Source: Bacillota bacterium (GTDB taxonomy: Bacteria > Bacillota > Clostridia > Acetivibrionales > DSM-1351). Taken from it: a stretch of DNA of 11,978 bases. A program made the position numbers and the translations under genes. Positions 1-5,996 of this stretch are shown here, one piece after another. Each line of letters starts with the position of its first letter. Within the stretch, counting starts at the first letter, position 1. The notes under the pieces were generated by a model. The model made no database searches. It saw only the letters and a program-made list of their open reading frames with translations, and was not told the DNA's origin. The DNA is taken from assembly GCA_023415305.1 (NCBI GenBank), contig JAEZKZ010000121.1, positions 1 to 11,978 of the forward strand, written 5' to 3'.

Positions 1-400
1 GATTGTTGAGACTTGATAAGCGGGTAGAGGATTCTCGTTGGCCTCTTAAAAAACGAGAAACTAAAATTAAACGCTAAAAACGATAATTTCGCTTTAGCTG
101 CTGCCTAATATGGCAGCCCGTCAGTCCCAGGTTGCTGCAGCTGGGGTAGCTGGCGTCGATAAGTCAGCCCTTTTGCATAGGAAGGTTAAATGCTAGCACT
201 GATTTGGCCGTAGCCTTGAGCCATTTCGGAACTAAAAGGCTACCGAAAGCGGCACCCTGCCTGTAGGGGTCCGCCGTAGGGAAACGCAGGGCTCAAGTCC
301 CGAATGGGATACTGAGCAATGCATAAAGTATAGGCTACACCCGTAGAAGTTCTTGAGGATATGGTTTCGGACAGGGGTTCGACTCCCCTCGCCTCCACCA
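1..400 (+). ncRNA. ssrA: Transfer-messenger RNA (tmRNA), 5' end outside window
   Basis: tmRNA rescues ribosomes stalled on broken mRNAs: it acts as an alanine tRNA, then as a short mRNA that adds a degradation tag. The opening bases (gattgttgagacttgataag) are the conserved segment following the 5' acceptor half, so roughly the first 20-30 bases lie left of the window. A tag frame runs from 73 to 108, followed by a G+C-rich pseudoknot region. The 3' end holds a T-arm (AGGGG-TTCGACT-CCCCT, 372-388) and an encoded CCA at 398-400. The 3' end is also the integration point of the adjacent element, yet it is intact, as expected when an element carries its own copy of the target end. No hairpin plus T-tract terminator is visible just after 400, where the antisense recombinase gene begins. 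The identity is secure from the tag frame, T-arm and CCA together. Confidence 0.95.
73..108 (+). other. tmRNA tag-peptide reading frame (AKNDNFALAAA)
   Basis: The frame GCT AAA AAC GAT AAT TTC GCT TTA GCT GCT GCC TAA encodes AKNDNFALAAA. With the alanine carried by tmRNA itself the added tag would be A-AKNDNFALAAA. The hydrophobic ALAA-type end is the signal recognised by ClpXP-like proteases in this family. Most bacterial tags end ...ALAA; here one further alanine codon precedes the stop. The resume codon is taken as GCT at 73, by comparison with other tmRNAs. Confidence 0.85.
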
Positions 401-1875
401 TCAAAGCTAACAATTGTGTCTGTATCGATATGACTATCGTAGACGACAATTTTGCGAACATAAGTCTGGATGATCCGTTTCTGATCTTCCGGGCTTTTGT
501 TTTTTATATCGGAATCCTGGCTAAGGTAGTAGTAAATCTGATTTCTGGAAGGAGAATTGATTTCAGCCTGCCTTTTGGCTTCCTCAATTCTTATAGCAAG
601 GGTAGCTTTTCTTGCCTCCAGGTTATCCATCTTATCTTTCATGGATGGATGAAACATACCGTTCGCAATTGCATTTACAGTGTTGTTTATCTGGGTCTGG
701 ATCCCCGACAGTTCATTTTCAAAGTCCCGGATATTACTTGTTATTTCATTGGAACGTGAGCTTGCATATTCCGCAAGTTTGTCAGCCATCCTCTCAATAG
801 CACCGGGAGCAAAGATTTCATTATAAAGCTGCTCAATAACAACATTTTCAACGAAATCGGCTCCGACTGATTTCATGCTGCGCGTGTGGCTTCTATATCT
901 GGTACCACAGGTATAACATCTATATTTATTCTTATTTCTACCTGAAAACTTTCTCTGGCCATACATACCGCCGTTGCATTCTCCACAAAAAATAAGCCCA
1001 CTTAACAAGTAAGAATCCTTAGCTGAATTTGCAGCCCTGGCACGTTTGTTTCCGTTCATCTTCCTGGTCACCTCGTTCCATAACTCTTTTGGGATAATTG
1101 AAGGTATTCCATTTTCAACACGGATGATGTCTTCTTCAGACTTTGACAGGTGGTTGTTACGCTTCCCCCCGGTTTTCCTTATAGTCCTGTTAAAGATATA
1201 TGTACCGGTATATTTTTCATTTCGAAGGATGTCATGAAGGCTGTTCTTTCCGAAAGGACGGCCGGATTTGCTCCGGCAGCCTTCAGCATTCAGTGTGTCA
1301 ATTATTTCATTATAACCTTTACCCGCAGCATACATTTCAAATATCTTCCGAATGATACTGGCTTCGGATTCATAAACTGCATAAGTCTTGTCCGGCATTA
1401 CATCATAACCAAGGGGAGGAGTACCGCCATTGTGTTTGCACTGAAGGGCTGTTTCCTTCATACCCTTCATAACCTCACGGGACAGATTGGCACTATAGTA
1501 CTCGGCCATACCTTCCAGAACAGATTCAAGGATAATACTCTCTGGACTGTCATCCAGATTTTCCAATACAGAAACAAGTTTTACACCATTCTTTTTTAGC
1601 TGCCTTTTATAGAAGGCAGAATCGTACCTGTCACGGCTGAACCTATCTAGCTTATGTACAATTACAGCATTAAACAGGCCTGTAGCACTATCCTTTATCA
1701 TCTGAAGGAATTGTGGCCGATTGTCCGTTGTAGCGGATCGTGCTTCGTCGGTATATATCTTTACTATGGTATGTCCATTTTTCTGAGCATACTCATTTAT
1801 AGCACGAATCTGAGCATCAATAGATTCTTCTCTTTGGTTATCACTTGAATATCTAGCATAAATAGCTGCTAACAC
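232..1875 (-). CDS. Large serine recombinase (integrase), C-terminus read through the tmRNA gene
   Basis: A site-specific recombinase expected to integrate and excise the element through a serine-DNA intermediate. Numbered from the GTG at 1875, the resolvase domain is about 1-145, with the catalytic Ser at about 10 in YARYSSDNQ. A recombinase domain follows at about 160-260. A zinc ribbon (CGEC...CYTC) lies near 300-330, then a coiled coil near 365-440. A GTG at 1884 is also in frame but overlaps the GGAGGT ribosome binding site (about 1883-1889), so GTG at 1875, seven bases downstream of that site, is preferred. The gene lies 15 bp after the ImmA-type gene, presumably as one operon. Oddly, from about base 402 downward the frame enters antisense ssrA (residues GEGSRTPVRNHIL onward) and stops only at 232. 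Some 55 C-terminal residues are therefore chromosomal, and the excised form must end differently. Confidence 0.93.
   Translation of the reverse strand: MLAAIYARYSSDNQREESIDAQIRAINEYAQKNGHTIVKIYTDEARSATTDNRPQFLQMIKDSATGLFNAVIVHKLDRFSRDRYDSAFYKRQLKKNGVKLVSVLENLDDSPESIILESVLEGMAEYYSANLSREVMKGMKETALQCKHNGGTPPLGYDVMPDKTYAVYESEASIIRKIFEMYAAGKGYNEIIDTLNAEGCRSKSGRPFGKNSLHDILRNEKYTGTYIFNRTIRKTGGKRNNHLSKSEEDIIRVENGIPSIIPKELWNEVTRKMNGNKRARAANSAKDSYLLSGLIFCGECNGGMYGQRKFSGRNKNKYRCYTCGTRYRSHTRSMKSVGADFVENVVIEQLYNEIFAPGAIERMADKLAEYASSRSNEITSNIRDFENELSGIQTQINNTVNAIANGMFHPSMKDKMDNLEARKATLAIRIEEAKRQAEINSPSRNQIYYYLSQDSDIKNKSPEDQKRIIQTYVRKIVVYDSHIDTDTIVSFDGGGEGSRTPVRNHILKNFYGCSLYFMHCSVSHSGLEPCVSLRRTPTGRVPLSVAF
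370..402. other. Probable attachment site (attL) at the 3' end of ssrA
   Basis: The T-arm and CCA end of ssrA abut the 3' end of an antisense large serine recombinase gene whose frame continues across the boundary without a stop. 3' ends of tRNA and tmRNA genes are classic integration targets, and a recombinase at the element edge pointing at the junction is the usual layout. The exact crossover bases cannot be set from one junction. No second copy of the 3' T-arm/CCA sequence was seen elsewhere in the window, so attR should lie beyond 11978. Confidence 0.7.
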
Positions 1876-1890
1876 TTTGAACACCTCCAG

Positions 1891-2397
1891 TTATATTTTT
1901 TCATAAATATGTACAGACGGAAAGTTGCCCAGGTACAAACTTCTTTTACAGTCTATATCCCAAATGCAATTCTGCTTTGACATAAAATCAAGTTTCTGCA
2001 TCATGAAGTCATTTGTAACTTCAAATTTATCAACCAGCATATCAATTGAGGGTTGCTTCCATTGCTTAAGAGAATCAATTAGTTTGTCTGTAGGAATGAT
2101 AAAGTCGGTTGCCCATCGCAAAGCAAGCAGCTCCATTTTATCTACTTTAAGCCTGTCTCTGTAACACATGTACTTCCGGGGAGTAATATCTCCTATGGTG
2201 GTCCTATAATGGCCGATTTCTTCTGCCAGGACACAGCGGTAAAGCCTTTCATCACCTCTGATACTTTCATTAAGCAAAATCACATAGTAGTTTCCATCAC
2301 AATAATAATAGCCCAGTATTTGTTCCGGCAAGGTAGCGAATTCCTTGATAATATGGCACTTACGAAGAATTGCCTCTAACTTCTCTGTAGCTATCAT
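1891..2397 (-). CDS. ImmA/IrrE-type metallopeptidase
   Basis: This 168-residue protein resembles ImmA/IrrE (COG2856) zinc peptidases, which in ICEBs1-like elements and phages cleave an XRE-type repressor and so switch on excision. The metal-binding segment is A-E-E-I-G-H at 58-63: Glu60 and His63 match the HExxH core, but the first His is replaced by Glu59. From memory that variant is frequent among Firmicute element proteins. A second conserved acidic region, MELLALRWATDF at 88-99, supplies the probable third ligand (Glu89). The start ATG at 2397 follows a GAGG site about eight bases upstream. It is first in an operon with the recombinase. No XRE repressor gene is next to it, which is unusual for this family. 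Confidence 0.8.
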   Translation of the reverse strand: MIATEKLEAILRKCHIIKEFATLPEQILGYYYCDGNYYVILLNESIRGDERLYRCVLAEEIGHYRTTIGDITPRKYMCYRDRLKVDKMELLALRWATDFIIPTDKLIDSLKQWKQPSIDMLVDKFEVTNDFMMQKLDFMSKQNCIWDIDCKRSLYLGNFPSVHIYEKI

Positions 2398-2420
2398 TTT
2401 GATTACCTCGTATCATAATA

Positions 2421-2434
2421 AGAACATATGTTCT
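2421..2434. promoter_or_regulatory. Palindromic operator AGAACATATGTTCT, LexA-box-like
   Basis: This perfect 14-bp palindrome sits immediately downstream of the -10 of the immA-like/recombinase promoter, where a bound repressor would block initiation. Its core GAAC-N4-GTTC matches the Gram-positive LexA (DinR) consensus. The same arms occur again at 9239-9252. An XRE-type immunity repressor is the alternative binder; none is encoded in the window. Confidence 0.65.
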
Positions 2435-2461
2435 ATTATAGCATAAAAATCATATGTCGAA
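2435..2461 (-). promoter_or_regulatory. Promoter of the immA-like/recombinase operon (extended -10)
   Basis: On the minus strand a perfect TATAAT (2435-2440) is preceded by TGC, giving an extended -10 (TG-C-TATAAT). Weak -35 candidates are TCGACA (2455-2460, 14 bp spacing) or TTCGAC (2456-2461, 15 bp). Both spacings are short, so activity probably leans on the extended -10. Transcription would start inside or next to the palindrome at 2421-2434, about 38 bp before the start codon of the peptidase gene. Confidence 0.65.
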
Positions 2462-2688
2462 TACATTTTATTGAAATCGTTGGATAGTTTTATTGCTATT
2501 CATATATCTGAATAAGAATAGGGAGGACTGAAATGGAAATACATTATATCAGCTGAGAATCACCAAGATTAATAAATATTTTGATAAAATTCATAAAAAG
2601 AAATATGATATTCTGCATTTTAATTATTACATTGGGTTTTCAGCCAGAAATGTTCTTAATATACAAAATAATATATTTGAAAAAAAAT

Positions 2689-2707
2689 TGTGACATTTAA
2701 TTGCACA
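2689..2707. promoter_or_regulatory. Dyad TGTG-N11-CACA overlapping a -35 box (copy 1)
   Basis: The 19-bp sequence TGTGACATTTAATTGCACA has TGTG/CACA ends, and its right end overlaps the TTGCAC -35 hexamer of the 532-residue gene's promoter. An equally long sequence with the same ends lies in the same position at the kinase promoter (9172-9190). It might be an operator for a shared regulator; no binder is identified. Confidence 0.3.
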
Positions 2708-2729
2708 TTTTCGCTGAAATTGTTATCCT
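2701..2729 (+). promoter_or_regulatory. Probable promoter of the 532-residue protein and REase operon
   Basis: TTGCAC (2701-2706) and TATCCT (2724-2729) are spaced by 17 bp. The -35 is good, the -10 only fair. It lies about 35 bp upstream of the start codon at 2764, which is preceded by AAGGAG (2752-2757). A TATTAT-like hexamer just downstream is an alternative -10. Confidence 0.4.
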
Positions 2730-2763
2730 TATTATGTAAATATTACTTTATAAGGAGAAATTT

Positions 2764-4362
2764 ATGGCGTTTGAGAGTTTATCCTATCGTTATACAATAA
2801 ACATTCAAGACTTGCCTCAAAGATGGCTTCCTTTAATTCATCTTTATGATCCCGATTTGCCACTTTTTCCGATTTATTATTTTCATGTATTGGAGGAAAA
2901 CACTACAACAACTCGCCCATCCGATACTCAAAGAGCTTTTGGGTATGTTGAAAGGATTAACCTTCTTAATGATGGAAGTTCTGATGTCATTATAATAACA
3001 AATAAAGATTTAAACAATGCAACTAATCGTCCCTATATAAATCCAGTAACGCAAGCCGTAAGAGAAAGACTTGGTTTGAACAATCCAGTAACCTTTAATG
3101 ATATATCTGGAATATTTTTAAACGAACTTGACAGTGCGAATAAAGTAGTAGAAGAAATCTGGCACAGGGTGGTGGCCAACGCATACGGGGGAAAGCTTCC
3201 ATTTGGGAGGCTATGGGATGAGGTGCTTGGATTGGCTAGGTTTGTTTCAAGCTGGTATTCATCTGGAGGCAGAAAGAATGAACTAATTCAAACACATTAT
3301 TTTATATCAAAATTTGGAGTCCAGATTCAATCGGGTGGAGGAATACCACAAGTGGATTTTTATCTTCTTCCTACAATTACTGAACTTATTGGAACCAATC
3401 CTTTACCAAGCTTTCCTGACTTCGCAAAATTAGTTAGAGTTGCTGAAGCAATAGGAAATAATTACTGTAATGTATTAACGATTGATACGATAAATCTTTT
3501 AGGCTTTGTAAATCCTACTGGGAGACAATTGAATACAAAAGGTATACTTGATATTCTCGAAGGACCTCATATCGCTAACGAGTGCAGATCACAGGCAAAG
3601 GAATGTTACAATAGTTTTGATAAGGGGCCCCAAAGGACAATAATATTTTTATTAATGCTTTGTGATTTAAGAAGTGGAAGATATAATCCGGGAGGTCTTA
3701 CCCAACAGCAATGCGGATTGCTTTATGATAGATTAAAGAGCTCATACCAATCACCAAAGGTAATAGAAATTTATGCGCAGCAGTGTTGGGGAAATCCATC
3801 GGCTATGCCAATTGATATATGGATTGAGACTTTCTTTAAATGGCCATTGAATATTTTGCCTCCACATGGTACACGTAGCAAGCATCAGTCTGTTTTCTCA
3901 AGATCTATAAATCTCGGTAAGCTTGAGCGGTTGCTATGGGTTGCAGGTCAGGCACGAAAAGTACATTCTTCAGCATGTAACGATATTCTTTGGTGTCTTA
4001 AGTATGCATCAAAGGATGAAGATAACAATGCAGAACCAAGAGGAGCAAATCCATTGTCGTGTAAAATTTGTATGGAGAATGTTAGGAATAATTGTCCTGC
4101 ATATAATATAGTTAGAGCGAGAACAGTCGTTTTTAATAAAAGTTATAAACAAGCAAGAGCTGATTTTAGTATTACAACAAGTGCTGGTAACAATACCGAT
4201 TACGGTCAGACATTTATCAAATGTGTTGGAAAAAGCACCTATATTGATATAAGGGATGATTTTTCACCATCGGATGCACCTGGACAATTTGCTACTTATC
4301 CAGCTGCAACACATGGTACAAGAAAGAAAATAACTGTCGAAGAATTTGTCAGTCTTTATTAA
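2764..4362 (+). CDS. Uncharacterised 532-residue protein with a possible HhH-GPD glycosylase-like module, next to EcoRII-type REase
   Basis: I do not recognise this protein as a named family. AAGGAG six bases before ATG 2764 sets the start. It ends 15 bp before the EcoRII-type gene, whose ribosome binding site overlaps this stop, so both are one operon. Residues 332-351 recall endonuclease III around its catalytic Lys120 and Asp138: Lys332, then ten residues, Gly343-x-Pro345, then P-I-D351-I-W-I, one residue longer than in EndoIII. Cysteines follow at 405, 411, 433, 436 and 444 (C-K-I-C then seven residues then C), where EndoIII and MutY bind a 4Fe-4S cluster. The helix-hairpin-helix glycines (LPGVG) are not evident, and residues 1-290 resemble nothing I know. 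No membrane segment or signal peptide is seen. By context it belongs to the CCWGG restriction-modification locus, as a repair glycosylase, an accessory factor or an extra restriction subunit. Confidence 0.85.
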   Translation: MAFESLSYRYTINIQDLPQRWLPLIHLYDPDLPLFPIYYFHVLEENTTTTRPSDTQRAFGYVERINLLNDGSSDVIIITNKDLNNATNRPYINPVTQAVRERLGLNNPVTFNDISGIFLNELDSANKVVEEIWHRVVANAYGGKLPFGRLWDEVLGLARFVSSWYSSGGRKNELIQTHYFISKFGVQIQSGGGIPQVDFYLLPTITELIGTNPLPSFPDFAKLVRVAEAIGNNYCNVLTIDTINLLGFVNPTGRQLNTKGILDILEGPHIANECRSQAKECYNSFDKGPQRTIIFLLMLCDLRSGRYNPGGLTQQQCGLLYDRLKSSYQSPKVIEIYAQQCWGNPSAMPIDIWIETFFKWPLNILPPHGTRSKHQSVFSRSINLGKLERLLWVAGQARKVHSSACNDILWCLKYASKDEDNNAEPRGANPLSCKICMENVRNNCPAYNIVRARTVVFNKSYKQARADFSITTSAGNNTDYGQTFIKCVGKSTYIDIRDDFSPSDAPGQFATYPAATHGTRKKITVEEFVSLY

Positions 4363-4367
4363 GGAGG
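4361..4367 (+). promoter_or_regulatory. Ribosome binding site overlapping a stop codon
   Basis: AAGGAGG begins inside the TAA stop (4360-4362) of the 532-residue gene and lies ten bases before ATG 4378. This suggests translational coupling of the restriction endonuclease to the upstream protein. Confidence 0.7.
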
Positions 4368-4377
4368 ACTGTTAAGT

Positions 4378-5640
4378 ATGTCCGAGGAAAGGCTCTCAAG
4401 ATATTTTAGTGGAATTGCAACAAAACACCTTAGCGCAGTAGAAGCGGATCAACAGGTATCACATCAGCATGAACTTAATGGAGTTTCTCCTCTTAAAGGA
4501 ATTTTGGGTAGAGAACGGGTTACTCTTAAAACAAGGTTTATTTTTATTGATGATTTTGAAGAAAACTGTTGTAGTCAGGATGGTACAATGACATGGTATG
4601 ATGCAAGGGAAAACCATCCTACAAGATCTGAATACCGGTTGTATTATAGTTCAAATGTTGTCATGAAAAAAGCATGTGAGGGGGACTTCTTTGCCCTTGG
4701 TATGCAACCGGATAATACACTGGTTGCGATTGTGGCAAAAGGAGGTACTATTTCCGAACGGCAACTTGCATGGCTATTTGGTGTACAGGAATCATCAAGT
4801 ACATTTAGAGTCAGTGACACCACAAATATTAGGGCAGGATTCGTAGCAAGATATATTCTTGATCAGCTAGGTATTGAAACCAGGGAGAGACTGAGTTTTA
4901 GTTATCTCGAAGATATGTTGAGAAGATTTAATGGGGATTTCCCGTCAACGAGAGAATTTTCCGCATATGCAAGAGAAACACTCGGAATTTCATCAAGAGA
5001 TAACCCGGACGAAGCTTTGCTTATATGGCTTGAAAGAGAGGAAATTCTGTTCAGGATGCTTGAAAAACACCTTGCAGAGAAAAAAATTAGAGAAGGTTTT
5101 AATGATATAGATGAATTTGTTAATACCGCTCTTAGTATCATTAATAGACGTAAATCAAGAGTAGGGGCTGGATTTGAAAATCATTTGGAATATATTTTTA
5201 AGGAATTTGATCTTACTTTTTCAACTCAGAAGGTGACTGAAAACAAGTCAAAACCTGATTTTGTGTTTCCCTGTATAGAGGCTTATCATCGCCTGCCAGA
5301 TGATGCGGTATCCAAGATTGTAACGATCCTTGGTGCAAAATATAGCTGCAAGGATAGGTGGAGACAAGTTCTTGCCGAAGGTAACAGAATTAATAAAAAG
5401 TATCTTATAACTGTAGAAGCTGGTATAAGCAGTAATCAGACAACTGAAATGGAAAATAGCGGGGTTAAGCTTATTGTACCGAATGAAATTCTTGAAACTT
5501 ATAGTTCATCACAGCGTATATCGATAATAAACTTAAGAGGTTTTATTGAAAAAGTCAAATTTATTCAAGAAAATGAGTGGAGGATTCATGGGCAAAGCAT
5601 CCTTAATCCCGGTCTCTTTACCAATATATTTAAAACGTAA
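4378..5640 (+). CDS. EcoRII-family type II restriction endonuclease (predicted CCWGG)
   Basis: This 420-residue protein is close in length to EcoRII (404) and has the same two-part layout. The N-terminal effector-binding, B3-like domain (about 45-160) includes RSEYRLYYSS and the LGMQPDNTLVAIV strand. The C-terminal PD-(D/E)xK-type catalytic domain (about 235-395) includes RRKSRVGAGFENHLE, KPDF with Asp294, and LGAKYSCKDRWRQ with Lys321 and Arg327. EcoRII cuts before the first C of CCWGG and is stimulated by binding a second site; I infer the same here. It is the second gene of its operon and converges on the cognate-type methyltransferase. All catalytic positions appear intact and no frameshift is seen, so it is probably active, which would require the host DNA to be methylated. 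Specificity is predicted from family resemblance only. Confidence 0.9.
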   Translation: MSEERLSRYFSGIATKHLSAVEADQQVSHQHELNGVSPLKGILGRERVTLKTRFIFIDDFEENCCSQDGTMTWYDARENHPTRSEYRLYYSSNVVMKKACEGDFFALGMQPDNTLVAIVAKGGTISERQLAWLFGVQESSSTFRVSDTTNIRAGFVARYILDQLGIETRERLSFSYLEDMLRRFNGDFPSTREFSAYARETLGISSRDNPDEALLIWLEREEILFRMLEKHLAEKKIREGFNDIDEFVNTALSIINRRKSRVGAGFENHLEYIFKEFDLTFSTQKVTENKSKPDFVFPCIEAYHRLPDDAVSKIVTILGAKYSCKDRWRQVLAEGNRINKKYLITVEAGISSNQTTEMENSGVKLIVPNEILETYSSSQRISIINLRGFIEKVKFIQENEWRIHGQSILNPGLFTNIFKT

Positions 5641-5658
5641 TCCATCTTAACCCAACAA

Positions 5659-5685
5659 AAAAAGGAAACTGTGCATTTCCTTTTT
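5659..5685. terminator. Bidirectional hairpin terminator between REase and vsr/MTase genes
   Basis: AAAAAGGAAA (5659-5668) pairs with TTTCCTTTTT (5676-5685) across a 7-base loop. The stem has T-runs on its 3' side in both directions, so it can terminate both the rightward REase operon and the leftward methyltransferase-vsr transcript. Confidence 0.75.
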
Positions 5686-5996
5686 ATTTTTCACTTTTTA
5701 CTTGGTTTAAAAGAATTTGAAGCCTATCCTGAGAATTCTTCTTTAATTCACATTCCTTGTTTTCGGAACTACCCAGTACTTGCAGCCATAATGTAGATGC
5801 CAAAAACAGCCATGTACGAAAATAACACATTTGTATTTGGGAAGAACAATATCCGGCTTCCCAGGTACGATACGTTAAGCCTATATCGAAACCCTTGTGC
5901 ATGAAGCCATTTCCTCACCAATAATTCAGGCTTGGTATCCTTGGAACTGATTTTTGACATTACATCGCTTCTTTTTTCTTTTGTGAAGACATCCAT
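5684..5996 (-). pseudogene. vsr: Broken very-short-patch repair endonuclease (vsr) gene
   Basis: Vsr nicks at T:G mismatches that arise when methylated C deaminates within the Dcm target. Residues 1-45 (MDVFTKEKRSDVMSKISSK... FRYRLNVSYL) are a typical Vsr start. Around base 5861 the frame is lost. In another frame the next codons give KPDIVLPKYK and FVHGCFWHLHYGCKYW, the catalytic heart of the family, ending at PKTRNVN and a stop. The family C-terminus (ECELKKNSQDRLQILL) then resumes in a third frame from about 5755. So there is one frameshift plus an internal deletion of roughly 40-50 codons near 5757, where the conserved WRV..VWE region should be. No functional product is expected. The start overlaps the methyltransferase gene by 37 bp, recalling the dcm-vsr overlap of E. 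coli. Confidence 0.9.

Larger units (their letters stand above)
2398..2763. other. Intergenic region between divergent operons
   Basis: Apart from the leftward promoter and operator (2421-2461) and the rightward promoter (about 2689-2729), this very AT-rich stretch holds no gene that I can support. A seven-codon frame at 2533-2556 (MEIHYIS) follows a strong GGGAGG site at 2521-2526. It may be a leader peptide or the stump of a lost gene, with nothing further open in frame. No tRNA, terminator or long repeat was seen. Confidence 0.5.

Noticed and set aside
240..461. A short leftward gene over ssrA and the recombinase 3' end
   Set aside because: It is the antisense of ssrA in an alternative frame, with no supporting start site. 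Only the recombinase frame is continuous with a real upstream protein.
361..1848. Several plus-strand open frames of 60-150 codons within the recombinase region
   Set aside because: They lie antisense to a clearly conserved serine recombinase, show no recognisable domains, and the first begins inside the tmRNA 3' end. They are frame shadows.
2689..2707. Rex or CRP/FNR binding site in front of the 532-residue gene
   Set aside because: TGTG/CACA ends recall these families, but the 11-base interior does not fit the spacing of the Rex site (TTGTGA-type arms with an 8-base centre) or the TGTGA-N6-TCACA site, so only an unnamed dyad is reported.
5684..5902. A separate 72-codon leftward gene
   Set aside because: It has no identity of its own until its last 23 residues, which are the C-terminus of Vsr. 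It is one frame of the broken vsr gene.
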